In this document: piece by piece, positions 33,801-44,432 of the stretch
How the letters are laid out: every line of letters begins with the position of its first letter
How positions within the stretch are numbered: position 1 is the first letter of the stretch
DNA from: Acorus gramineus
Taxonomy: Eukaryota > Streptophyta > Magnoliopsida > Acorales > Acoraceae
Direction: 5' to 3'
Assembly: GCA_030737835.1 (NCBI GenBank)
Contig: JAUJYN010000029.1
Span: 1,936,845-2,000,844, forward strand
Length of the DNA stretch: 64,000 nt
Program-made: the position numbers and the translations under genes
The notes under the pieces: model-generated
What the model saw: the letters and a program-made list of their open reading frames with translations, nothing else
What the model was told of the DNA's origin: nothing
The model's database searches: none

Positions 33801-36082
33801 CTCTATATTTCCGAGCTTACATTTTTCTTCATACAAAAAGATGTTCTGAATACTAACTATAATGCAAACAGCAACATGGTAGCCTATAAAATGGATAAAT
33901 TCAAGGAAGAAATTCCTACTGAATGACTTCATATTTTCAATCTAACGTCTGACCATACACATCTCAAATAGTGTCAACTACAATAGATATAGTTGATATG
34001 ATGAAATTTACTTAAGAGGCAGATATAACTATTTGTCCAAAGTTTATGCATAGATCACTAGATCAGTACCAGCAGACAGTGACCAGGCAAGAGAGTGCTT
34101 CTTCTGTACAGGGTCGATAATGAAATTCCATGTCTCCAAGTGCTGCACAAGTAAGACGAGAAATTATAAGAAATGTCTTTTTTTTAGATATCTGAGGGAC
34201 TCCCCGTGGTTGACCTTACGATCAAGCTGGGAAGGCTACCTCCGCCTGTTTGTCCCGGTCCCATGGAAAATTCTTTTAAATAATCACCAATATAGAGGTG
34301 GGTAAGTCAGCGCCAAGACTCGAACCCAAGACCTACCCTTAACACAGGAAAGCCTTGAACCGTTGTGCTATGGCCGGGACTTTATATTATAAGGAATGTT
34401 GGGAATTGCATATATCCACATCCTACACTAACTTCTAATTGTTGATAAAGAATAAGATATGGTTGGACACCTATAGAGCAAAACCCAATTCCTCCCTTGA
34501 ACCAGTGCAGGCAGGGAGATATAAAGCTTTCCTCGCATATTTTCCGAAAGAAGCAATGAAGGCTCAGAAACATCTGGGAGGATGACCTGTGATGAGGCCT
34601 CATTCGAGTCCAGAACAGGCTCTAACTCACATCCAAATGGTGTTGAACTGCTCTCATCAGAGTTTGTTATATGATCATCTAACTTTTGCTCAGCAACTCG
34701 GTCGTCTCGGTATCTATATATTTTGGTCACTTTGCGGAAAGCTCTACCAAGAGATTGTTTCCCCCTTGAAATTAGACTTCTCCTTCCAACAGTGTGTTTA
34801 TTTTCTGAAGCTAAATCCGTCTCAGATGTCTGAGGAGATTCACTGTGTTCTTCATTGGTTTGGCTGGAAGATTCAGAAGATGCTAAAAAGGACTTCACGA
34901 ATGCAGTGAAAGAAGATGTATCAGGTCCGTCTGGAACTCCAGGGTCCATATCTTCTTCAATTGGCTCTTGAATTTTCATACCTGGCTCATCTTTCTGGCC
35001 AAACAAAGAAAGCACTAAATCAGAAGATTGATCCCAACTATTTTCTGGCAATCTCCTCCACGAATTGTACATTAGACCAATAATATTACAATAAATCAAT
35101 TATTAAACTCTATAAAGCTCGCAAAAGACACTTTAACTGATAAAGAAAAAGATGAATGTTGGTACCAGGCTTATCTCCAAAAAGGAACAGTAATTTACAT
35201 TCAAGGCAAGCAAACGAAAAGATTCAAGGGTAACCAAAAAGATGTAAAGCTTCAGTTCAAAATCAGGAACATCCACGAACCAATAATCATCAACATTTTT
35301 CATTTCCCTATGAAGAGTCACTTCACATTCATCAAGTGGGTATGTTATATATATGTTAAAGAAAATGGAACAAACAAGTGTGTAGTGACAATTTCTCTCA
35401 CTTAGTATCCAGTAAAAAGAAACAGCGTGAATATAACATAGAAACCCAACATATGTCCAAAGTAATGATACTAAGAACATATAATCATCCATCATTTCCC
35501 TATAAAGAGACCTTCAAATTCATCAAGTGGATATGTAATGTCTGCTCAAGAAAATGCAACATACATGTGTGTAGAAACAATTTCTCTGATTTAGAATCCA
35601 GAACCAAAAAAACAACAAGAATATAACATACGAGCCCACCAATGTTTAGTTAATCCCTCATACTCAGAAGCAAATTCTCACTTCCAACACCAAATAAGTA
35701 TAATTCCACAAAGTGCATAAATTCCAATCTCATACCATAAGCTACATTCTTGATAATTCAATTAAAAGATCAATCAAGAAACCCATGAGCAGAAACCCCA
35801 AAATCCTTAAACAAAGACCCTCAAAACCACATAACCAACAAAACCCCATCTCCCAATAAGAACCCATTATAACAATCTTCTACAGAACAATCCAATACTT
35901 CAATCCACAACAGGGTTCAACTAATCCCTTCATAAGAAACCACTGAAAGCAGCAATAAATTCTTAAAAAAAACTCACAGTGGGTCTTGACGGTTCATCTG
36001 AGATTGGGTTGAGGATGACAGTGGTCAGATCAGAGACAAAGCCCGTAGCTTTGCTCCTAAAAGACTCCCGAGTATGCCCCAT
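23786..36082 (-). CDS. TLDc-domain (oxidation-resistance family) protein, 8 exons, 367 residues
   Basis: Exons on the minus strand: 36082-35978, 34994-34471, 34142-34070, 32846-32766, 32597-32534, 24329-24242, 24067-23983, 23869-23786 (stop TGA). All introns are GT-AG, with phases 0, 2, 0, 0, 1, 2, 0. The protein starts MGHTRESFRSKATGFVSDLT, has an acidic/serine-rich middle with PDGPDTSSFTAFVKSFL and a basic SLISRGKQSLGRAFRK patch, then a C-terminal TLDc domain (about residues 178-365) with SEPSLLLSE, GDRRGAVFGGLVEAPLRPTN, FTLCSSDFLALGGGGHFALY and EAPGICRW at the end. Plant members are linked to oxidative-stress tolerance, and TLDc proteins in animals bind the V-ATPase; the role here is inferred. 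Length is normal for the family and no break was seen. Residues 225-232 (TLLPGHCL) differ from the usual MLWPGLSL. Intron 5 is 8.2 kb and contains an Athila element; intron 2 is mostly a SINE. An in-frame upstream ATG at 36229 is less likely, since family members start at MG(H/Y). Confidence 0.9.
24706..25928 (+). mobile_element. 5' LTR of the Athila element
   Basis: The right end CCACCAACA at 25928 is set by the primer site that follows. The left end TGTTAGATATTC at 24706 is my best TG...CA match and is less sure. Inside are a TATAAAA box at 25164-25170 and an AATAAA signal at 25341-25346, giving a short R region of roughly 150 bases. Confidence 0.6.
25164..25170 (+). promoter_or_regulatory. 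TATA box in the Athila LTR
   Basis: CCCCTATAAAAAGGG is a good plant TATA context, about 175 bases before the LTR's AATAAA. Confidence 0.65.
25932..25948 (+). other. Primer-binding site, tRNA-Asp type
   Basis: TGGCGCCGTTGCCGGGG, three bases after the LTR end; the standard Athila/Tat type primer site. Confidence 0.9.
25987..26068 (+). repeat. A-rich low-complexity tract in the Athila leader
   Basis: Long A runs broken by single C or T bases, preceded by a T run. It lies between the primer site and gag; probably grown by slippage. Confidence 0.8.
26667..30550 (+). pseudogene. Athila gag-pol region, incomplete
   Basis: Gag starts near 26667 (MRGRRSNRGELKPLDPEIE), with the Athila capsid core at about 26890-27420 (MLPKFHGFESEQPYIHLNKF, KLRLFPMTLEDHAAAWLYSL) and a cysteine-containing LICDSSEHLVECCPSLP segment near 27630. 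The protease region is at about 28650-29050 (ALLDLGASVNLLPYSVYKEL, VILGRPFLAT). Reverse transcriptase is at about 29430-30300 ([35 protein letters not shown]), with the start of RNase H to about 30550. The remainder is lost. A few breaks are present; it is a fossil. Confidence 0.88.
30635..30670 (+). repeat. Homopolymer pair: C run then A run
   Basis: About 25 C followed by about 11 A, in intron 5 just past the Athila truncation point. Run lengths in such tracts are often unreliable in assemblies. Confidence 0.9.
30799..30821 (+). repeat. (TA)n microsatellite
   Basis: About eleven TA units followed by TGTATGTA, within intron 5 of the TLDc gene. Confidence 0.9.
31707..31928 (+). mobile_element. 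Short poly(A) retroposon, likely 5'-truncated LINE tail
   Basis: A 222-bp insertion ending in an A run, flanked by a 16-bp duplication with one mismatch: TAGAATACATAAGGAT (31691-31706) and TAGAATACACAAGGAT (31929-31944). The body ends 'gaatagaagatgaatgcc...tttcag' before the A tail, like plant LINE 3' ends. It has no clear internal Pol III boxes, so a truncated LINE is likelier than a SINE. It sits in intron 5 of the TLDc gene. Confidence 0.75.
34163..34399 (-). mobile_element. tRNA-derived SINE in TLDc intron 2, with target duplications
   Basis: The body (34177-34385, minus strand) has an A box TAGCACAACGG and a B box GGTTCGAGTC near its start, and ends in an A run. Flanking duplications are ATTATAAGAAATGT (34163-34176) and ATTATAAGGAATGT (34386-34399), one mismatch. 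It makes up most of the 328-bp second intron of the TLDc gene and ends about 35 bases before the exon 3 acceptor. Same orientation as the gene. Confidence 0.85.
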
Positions 36083-36154
36083 CTTCCTCCAAACAGGGGA
36101 TTCTTTCTTCTTTTTCTTCCAATTTATATTATTTACTATAAAAACAACTTTCCA

Positions 36155-36161
36155 TTTTATA
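36155..36161 (-). promoter_or_regulatory. Candidate TATA box of the TLDc gene
   Basis: TATAAAA on the minus strand, 73 bases before the start codon at 36082. A start of transcription about 30 bases downstream would leave a short leader. It lies at the 3' edge of the SINE-like segment 36165-36292. Confidence 0.45.
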
Positions 36162-36164
36162 CGT

Positions 36165-36292
36165 TTTAGATACTCGGGGAAGATAAACCAGTGCCCTTCT
36201 TGTGGTGGTCTCGGATCTCCTGATTCCAAGCATCAATTCAAACACGCCCGACGGCTTCGTCCACTCAGCCACTAGGCCGTAGGTCCGCCGAG
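36165..36292 (-). mobile_element. Possible tRNA-like/SINE segment at the TLDc promoter
   Basis: The minus strand has an A-box-like TGGCTGAGTGG and, about 30 bases on, a weak B-box-like TGTTTGAATTG. No A tail or duplication is clear, so this could be an old SINE or a chance match. Confidence 0.35.
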
Positions 36293-36517
36293 CGAATCTT
36301 TTTTATAGTAACATTTATTGTCAAGTGAAAACAATATGGATAGTTTTTAGATTTATAAGATGCTATTTTTTCTAAACCTATTTTAAATAGAAAAACTAGG
36401 GCATATAAATTTTTTCTAAACAAGTTTGAAATTGTTGACTTTATCAATAAAATAAGTTATTTTCTATTTGGTTGTGTTTTCAATCATTCTCGTTAGAAAA
36501 CGTAATAATAAATATTT

Positions 36518-36852
36518 GAGTGTTTTGGTTGATGAAAAATAAAATGTGGAATAAAGTGTAAAAAATTGATTTGACGTATGGATCTCATTAATGCATAAGA
36601 GGTGATGATAGATGATTTGATGTGATGACAGATGATTTGATGTGATGACATGTGATTTGATAGATGGTTCTCCTTATACTAGTAAAGGAATAACATTATT
36701 CCATTAGAGGACTTGAAATACAAATACCAGCTTATTCTGACCTAATTCTGCATAGCTATACCCCTTTATTTCACCCACCCAAATAGTTTTTCAACCCCTA
36801 TTCCCATTTATCCCCCTTATTCCCCTATTTATTCCCCATCCAAACGACACCT
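36518..36852. mobile_element. Possible MITE upstream of the TLDc gene
   Basis: The left end GTGTTTTGGTTGATG...GGAATAAAG and the reverse complement of the right end GGTGTCGTTTGGATG...GGAATAAGG are similar over about 35 bases. The length (about 335 bp) and AT-rich body suit a MITE. No confident target duplication was found. Confidence 0.3.
36602..36665 (+). repeat. Short tandem repeat, about 20-bp unit
   Basis: Three imperfect units of GATGATTTGATGTGATGACA, within the possible MITE. Confidence 0.75.
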
Positions 36853-36924
36853 AAGAAATTTTTTTATATTTGTAATAAAAGTGTTGTTACATTATTCTTT
36901 TACCCCGCATTTGCCAACTGACAT

Positions 36925-36974
36925 AAACAGTGAATAGGGGAGAATAACAGCAGAATGACCCTTATTCACTGTTT
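36925..36974. repeat. Inverted repeat (hairpin)
   Basis: AAACAGTGAATAGGGG (36925-36940) pairs with CCCTTATTCACTGTTT (36959-36974), 15 of 16 positions, with an 18-base loop. Confidence 0.75.
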
Positions 36975-37008
36975 GTTTGGCGTGGATAAACTCTGATAGC
37001 TATGTTAC

Positions 37009-40000
37009 TGTCACGCCCCAGGGCGGCCGTCCCCGAGACGTGGCAATAATGAAATATCAGCTATCAATACCTGAGGTTAATAAAGACTCCAACAACAACA
37101 CACAAGGCGACAAAGCAAGGATAATGATAACTGACTGAAAAGCGGAAGCATAATATATAAACAATGTCTGTAAACCAAAAACATTATTACATACTCGAAT
37201 ACACAATCACTGTCCTGTGAGAGCCAAGCCTAGTCCAAATAAAATACAACCTGTGCCACATGCACGATTTACAATACATAAAATGACTCTAGGACTGCTG
37301 ACAGCCTCGCACTCGCCACCCGCCGGAAGAACGCTCCACGCCCATAAGACCACACCACAGGGAAGCTCCAGCTCCACGCCCAACACTGCCCCTGAAAAGA
37401 AACAGTATGCGAGGGGTGAGCTACAAGCTCAGTGAGTGGCTGGAAACCAATCACCATTACAACAGTTCAATGCTAACACAATTTCCTTTCAAGGAAAAAC
37501 ATGGGTAGAAACCCAATGGATAACAGGGTCACGCGGCAGCGCGACCAACCTCACCCTCACCCTCACTCCCGGAGGAAGACTCTTGGGACTTTTGGGGAGA
37601 GACCATACCGTTGGTTGAAGAGACGCGGAATTACTGGTCCACACAACACTACTGAATCACCAACCTCACCCTCACCCTCACTCCCGGAGGGAGACTCTTG
37701 GGTCTCTTGGGGAGAGACCATACTGTTGGTCGACGAGACCCGGAATTACTGGTCTACACAACACTACTGGATTATCTACATCGAGATAACTGCCCAACGA
37801 TGTCTTTGAACATCGATACGCAACCGGACCCAACAACTATGGGAACGGACGAACAACGAATGGGTCACGCGGCGACGTGTCTTCACCTCATCCTCACCCT
37901 CACCCCTTAGAGGTGACATAGGACTTTTGGAAGAGACTTAGACTGCTCTACACCCTTGGTCCACCGGTAGCCCTTTCCCCGGGTAGTCACTACCTGGTAT
38001 ACTCCCACGATCAGTACGCTTCTGAACGCCTCGGTGGTACCTACGGATGGGAGCCCTCTGTCAGGACAGCTTTTCCAACGCCGGAAGTTCCTACATCGGA
38101 TCCAATGAAGGGGAGAACGATTCCACGCTCGCAATATCATTCGTTAACCCTCTCCCGGTAGCCTCTACCTGGTACACTCCCATGATCAGTACGCTCCCGA
38201 ACGCATCGGTGGTACCTACGGATGGGAGCCCTCTATCAGGACAGCTACAACCTGGCCCTCTTCAACACGGACGACATTGGGAGTAAACATTCCATGTTCG
38301 CAAAGCAAACCCAATGGAGAAACAACTACTCTCGATAATCACTTATCGAGATATCGAATACTACTGTACTCCCACACCGTTGCGTCGCTCGAACACAGGG
38401 GGGGTGTCACGCCCCAACTACCGGCTTAACAATCCGATAAGATAATGAATTCTCCTGAATTCCACACGAGTGCATCGCTCGGATGCACGGGGCGATTACA
38501 TCGCTAGCGCTCTAACTAATAAGGTACAACCCGATAGCGGGTCATACCCACGCCTATCCCAGATAGGCCTATCAGTTTTTTAACATGCGCATATAAATAT
38601 ATCCAGGAGAATTTTTATATCTAGCTATGTGCATGAACCATATGCACAATCATCTAATAATTATAGGGACACTTCCTAACATGGATTTACATTATAATAA
38701 ATCATACAACATGCATACATGGTCATTAATCACATAAGCACACAAGGCCTAACTTAAACATGCGTTGGATATCACCAACTTAAAAGAAAGGGTCAAGCGT
38801 GATCTCGCGCACTAACAGGTGCATGCCAATATTCCAAACGAACCTGAGTCAAGTAGGAAATCGCATCTACTTACTCAGTTCGTTCAGAGGGAGAGGGCGG
38901 GAGAGATCATCATCTCATGAAGCTGGTCATAGCTTTGCCCCATTAGCATGGGCGCAACAACTACATGTCACGCCCCGGGCGTCCCCGGGACGCGGCAAGT
39001 GTATATAAAATATCAGAATCTACACAGGAGGTCAATAATATATCATACACAAGCAACCAGAATGACACACAGACAACAAAAGCAGGGCTGACATGATATA
39101 TACACCAAATGCGGATAACTAAAGACTGAATCTGTAATCAAAATACACTACAGACTCCATACATAATCACATGTCCTGTGAGAGCCAATATACATACAAA
39201 GACATCCAAATACAACCAAACGCGTGCCCAAGCACGGAAAATAATACATACTGGCACAAGGGATGCTGATAGCCTCTGAAACTCGCGGGACGTGGCGCTA
39301 CTCCGCTACTGATGAAGTCCCTCGGGGAGCTCCTCCTCCAGATCCGACTCAGATGACACTGAAGAAAATATTGTGCGAGGGGTGAGCCACACGCTCAGTG
39401 AACGGCACAACCCATACATCACAGACAATATTGACCACAACCAGATAAACCTTAACATCCACATTTACCATAGCCACCAATAATCAACAATTCCTCAAAC
39501 TAGTGGGTCGCTACCGCCCACCCACTACACCCTCACCCTCACCCTCAATGGGTGACCAAGGATATTGGGACTAATCAACACAAAACCAGCGGGTCGCTTC
39601 CGCCAACCCGCTACACCCTCACCCTCACCCCTCAACAGGAGTGACATAGGATATTGGGACTGACAATCATCCATTGACAAATCCAGCGGCTCACTCATCG
39701 CCAACCCACTACACCCTCACCCTCACCCTACAACGGGTGACATAGGCTCTTGGGACTGACTAGGCTGTTGGTCACCCTTAGTCCACCGATAGTCTCTCCT
39801 CCACTCCGTAGGCCGCTTGGTCTCCCCCCACAACTTCAGCCCAGCCGAAACCAAATCAGGAGGCGCCTACTGATGTGGGTCCTCCGAAGGACGGCCTTTC
39901 TAACGCTGGGGCAGCCTCTACCGGATCCAACGAGGGGGACAGAACAGCCTATCCATCGCATATGATCCACTCGGATCCGCAGACAACACATCATAACAAC

Positions 40001-43000
40001 ACTAATGCTCTGAATTCCTCAGAACCCACCAGGGCGCATAACTACGATGCGGGGAACATGCATAAGGTTATAACAAGGGTGGAATATCATTGGGGGAAAG
40101 AAACTTGGGAGGGCAGCGTGAGTTCCCGTTATAGGACACCCCGACAACCAAACAAGGAACACGGTGTACCCTAACCCGGGTCTCACCGCTGTCCTCGCAA
40201 GGCCCCTCCCCTATAATATTCACTATAACATGCAATTTAACAAATACTAGCATTTAATTTAATAAATAAACTAGTAGGGCACATGCATCGGTCGGGCTTC
40301 CTAACATAGAACCAGGGAACATGCTGCATGGCTCATATACATATCCTAAGGGTGCAAGTCCCTAACATGCAAGGTCTAGGGTAACATGCATTCTACAATT
40401 AAATCATGCTCGCATGATATACATATTACACATGCCAATATCTATCCATGGTGCCCCAGGAGAGGTCGGTATACGCCCAAGTGCGTATAACACCTCTCTA
40501 CTGGGTTGGATTGTCCCACTCACCAGTATCTGGGTCGTCGCGCGACCGTCCACCCAGATCTGCAAGACAGACATTCAATATGGTGAGAACAAATACTTAA
40601 ATACTCCAAAAATACATCTAAAATACATTACACTCGGACAAACGTACATACGACCCGTACGCACGCGTATCCGAGCATCCCGACTCACTCCCGAGCCCAC
40701 CGGGCAACCGCACGCACGGCCACCCGCCTCGGGCGCACCGCCGAGCCCTGGCCCGCGCGCCCGGACAGCCTGCCAAGCATCTGCCCGCAAGCCCCAGACA
40801 CACTGCATGCCCGGGCGCACGCACGCGCACGCCCGTGCGCACCGCGCGTCCGGCCCTGGGTGCACCCGCACGCACCGCGCCCCCGCACACACCCCCCGCC
40901 TGCACTGCGCCCCAGCAAAGCGCCCAGCACTCCCTGCCGCACCCCCGAGTGCCCTGCGCTCCACGCGCAGCACCCGCGCGCGCCCCGCGCACACCCCGCG
41001 CACACCACCTGCCTCTACCCGAACGCACCACGCACGCACCGCCAGCTCCGCCCCCGCCCGCACACCGCGCGGACCGCCAACTCCGCCCCGCGCGCACCCC
41101 GCGCGCACCACCAGCCGCCTTGCCGCGCCCCGCGCGCACCCCGCGCGCACCCTGCACGACGCCCCGCAGCGGTGCCCAGCGCCCAGCACCCTCGGCCAGC
41201 ACCCGGTACCCGCGACCCATCGCCCAGCGCTCAGCGCCCAGCACCCGGGACCCTCACCCAGCGTCCACGCGCACGCACGCGCAACACGCGCCCAGCGCGC
41301 CTGGCAGCACGCGCCCAGCGCGCCTGCCAGCCTGCCCGCGTTGCCTGCCTGCGTGCGTCGCCGAGTGGCCCGAGCACCGCTCGCCTGCACGCCCGGGGCA
41401 CTGCCCGCCTGATACCCGAGCGCCCCTGCCCTGCTCGCCTGCGCGCCCAGCCTGCCAGCGCGCACAGCCACTACCCGCAGCCAGCCTGCACCACACGCTT
41501 CCTTCTGCACCCCCCGAGCGCAGGCCCGCGCGCGCGCCCGCGGGCACGCCCTTGCGCGCCCGGCAAACTGGTGCGCCTGCTGCCTGCCGCACGCCCGAGT
41601 GCCCTGCGCCCCATGCGCAGCACCCGCACGCGCCCCGCCCTCACGGCCATCATCCCCAGCACCGCCGCCCAGCTCCAGCCGCTCGACCAGCACGCCCAGC
41701 GCCTGCAGCACCACCCGAGGGCACGCCGCGCGCACGCCTGCGCGCACGCCCGACCACCTGGTGCCCCACGCTGCTGCGCCTGCTGCCAGCGCTCCCGGGA
41801 CAGCCACCCCACCTACCCAAGCAGCCTAGCTCCCCTACCCGAGCACCCACTCACCACCACCGGCCACCCCCGGCCTCCGACCACCACCCCAGCCCTCCGA
41901 CGGCCACCCACCGCCTCCGACCACCACCCAACCTCATTTCCACCCTCCTAACATACATCTAAGCAAGTAAAAGAGGGGGAAATAGGGCTTACCAAGGGAG
42001 GAAGGGAAGTCCGGACGCTCTCCGCGCGCCGAAACCTCTCCCAAAGGGTTCCAATGCCCCGATCTACCTCCACCACCGAGATGGCTCAAAACAGAGGAGA
42101 AGAGAGGGCGGACGGACGGGCAAAACTCGCCGGAATGGGGATTTGAAACCACCGGGGTGTAGATCGGGACCCGATCTACACTTCCTAGGTTTTGGGTTTT
42201 AAGCTTTGAGGGGTCTAGGGGGCTCAAAAGTGAGAAAAACGGATAAGGGGAGAGAGAGGGCTTGGGGAGGAAGAACATGAATAGTGCCAAGCACTTTTTA
42301 AATCCCACTTATATAGCGCGCGACTTAAAAACCCAGATACGCCCCGGAACTGCGAAATTTCGGAAACGTTACCGGAATTCAATGAAATTTTCGTGAGAGG
42401 TCTAAAATGGCACCAGGACACCAAATATGCAGTTAGATTTCCAATCGGAGTCCTCTAGCTCAGGACGATAGCTAACAGTCCAAAATTTAGCGGTTCCGAT
42501 CGAAAACCCTAAAAATTTTTAAAAACTGCTAGAACGCTCCAACGGTTACCAGCAGGCTAAAAGTGACACAAGTATAACACCACGCCCTCGAGTCTTATCG
42601 CAAGGGAATATTAGGCAGGTGCCCGTTATTAACCCAAACTTATTCATGCTGGATATTCCAATTAATATGGTGAGAGTATTATTACAATACTACCTAAGGC
42701 ATGCCATATTCTATACATCCATACACATTACCAAAAATACATGCCCATACTAGAGGGGCTCATGCAACACAATCATTCATACATGAATACAATACATGTA
42801 TATAAGTCTAGCATGCAAGATATCTACATATTATAGCTGAAGCATGGCCATACTACTTATCTACACAAGTAGTATAGCTAGGGGGCCCCATCGATGCGCG
42901 AGGCGCGTCTATGCGCGTCAAGCGCATCCCGAGAGGGGGGGGGGATTGGATCAAACCACTCACTGACACCCGGATCGCCGCGCGTCCAGTCTACGAGATC

Positions 43001-44286
43001 TGCAAAACACAACCAATGATCCATAATTAAATTATGGAACCTCCTATAACACATATAAGCTTACTTCGTGAAAACCCTAACCCCTAATACTTCCATATTA
43101 TCACCCAAGACACATGCAACCAACTCTTTGACACTCAACCAAGCAAAACTGCTAAACCTGCTGTAACCAGCCCTACTAATTGGTCTTCACAGCACCCAAT
43201 ACACTTCCACAAATTATGAAATAAATCATGCACATTCTATGATATGCTGGGATCAAGACATTAAACCTAATTTTGCCTCTACAAGCCCGAAACAAATCAT
43301 TTCCCGAAGCAGGTCAATTCCTACGCGAATCTGGACAGGTCATGCAAAATTGGTTCTAACTTACACCACAGATATCATAATGACCCCGAATTTCATATAT
43401 AACAACTACACACATAGATGATCATATCACATGAAGACATAATCATACAAATATGCCTCTAAATACTAGATTCACTGAGATATTTAAAAGACAGATAGCT
43501 GTCTTACCGAAACAGGGGGAGGGAAATGGGGAGATCGGGGTTCTCGACACACCCACGACCACCTCAACCACCACCACCACACTACCTCATCAGCATCTCC
43601 TCAAGCCCTTCATGGCTGAAAATAGGGGTGCAAAAAAAAGACGGGGTATGAGAGGGAGCTAAAGAGAGGAGAATCAACAACAACAACAACATGAATGCAC
43701 ACACACACACACACCTTAATCATCTTCTTTGCACCCCCTTTTGTGCTTCTTCTTCTCCTTCACTTGCTGATTTTGTTTTTCTCTTTAAAACTCACTAAAG
43801 AAAGCCTAAAAGGGAGAGAAAAGAGAGGGACGTTGGAGGGAGAGGGAGAGAGAGAGTTCTCACTCTCAAAGGGTGTTTAATGCCCAAAAAGTGGGTGGTT
43901 GGGGGGTGGGTTTGACCTTGTCAACCAAACCAAGGAAACAAACCAAACCCATTGACTTGACAAAGTCAACTTTGATTGGTCAAAGTCTCCATTTGACTGG
44001 TCAAAGTCTCCATTTGACAATCCAGTAACGGCCAAACCCGGATGCGATTCGGAACTGCATATTTTTTTAAAACGTTACCGGAATTCGATGAAATTTTTAT
44101 GGGTAGTTCAAAACGGTACGAGGACCCATAGTATGCAGTCAGATTTCCAATCAGAGTACTCTAACTCCCGCAGATGGCTAAAAGTCAAAATTTTAGCGGC
44201 TCCGATCAAAAAATTAAAAAACCCCTCAATGACCCAGAAGTGACCAAGGCTTAACCGAAATGGCTCTAAATGACAGAGGCATAACA
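37009..44286 (-). mobile_element. Solo LTR, family B (B3), with 5-bp target duplication, itself interrupted
   Basis: It runs from TGTCACGCCCCAGGGCGGCC at 37009 to GACAGAGGCATAACA at 44286. Exact GTTAC copies flank it (37004-37008 and 44287-44291). Without the nested Tekay LTR (38966-42579) it is about 3.66 kb. The exon-like block is at 42999-42964 (36 nt) with GCAG before and GTGAGT after. G-rich TGAGGGTGAGGG-type units (minus strand) lie near 37555, 37670 and 37890. Confidence 0.88.
38966..42579 (-). mobile_element. Solo Tekay LTR nested in B3, about 3.6 kb
   Basis: It runs from TGTCACGCCCC at 38966 to ACAAGTATAACA at 42579, with no internal region. Flanks CTACA and CCACG agree at three of five positions, so either the duplication has drifted or the ends recombined. 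It is the longest Tekay LTR here because its CpG-rich tract (about 40650-41830) is expanded. The exon-like block is at 40559-40524; three G-rich units lie near 39530, 39620 and 39715. Confidence 0.85.
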
Positions 44287-44432
44287 GTTACGCCCCGGAG
44301 CGGCCGTCCACAGATCGTAGCAATATATAAATATCAGGTGATCAATACAAGAGGTCAATAATGACTCCAATGGGTACATCGATGATCCAATATATGACAT
44401 ATCTGGTTTAACAAAGCAATAATAATAGATAG

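Noticed and set aside
36083-36229. Longer TLDc protein starting at 36229
   Set aside because: The frame is open, but the extra 49 residues come from a SINE-like/TATA region and family members start at the MGH/MGY motif.
38405-38440. A second LTR start (TGTCACGCCCC) inside B3
   Set aside because: The following sequence does not match the LTR end of any family and no partner terminus or duplication is found; probably internal family-B sequence.
39529-39727. Interstitial telomere repeats (CACCCTCACCCTCACCC)
   Set aside because: Plant telomere repeat is CCCTAAA; this is the LTR's own G-rich unit.
40414-41962. Open frames of 330-410 codons in three frames on both strands
   Set aside because: Same cause: the expanded CpG-rich tract of a solo LTR. 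Several frames are open at once and composition is extreme; not genes.
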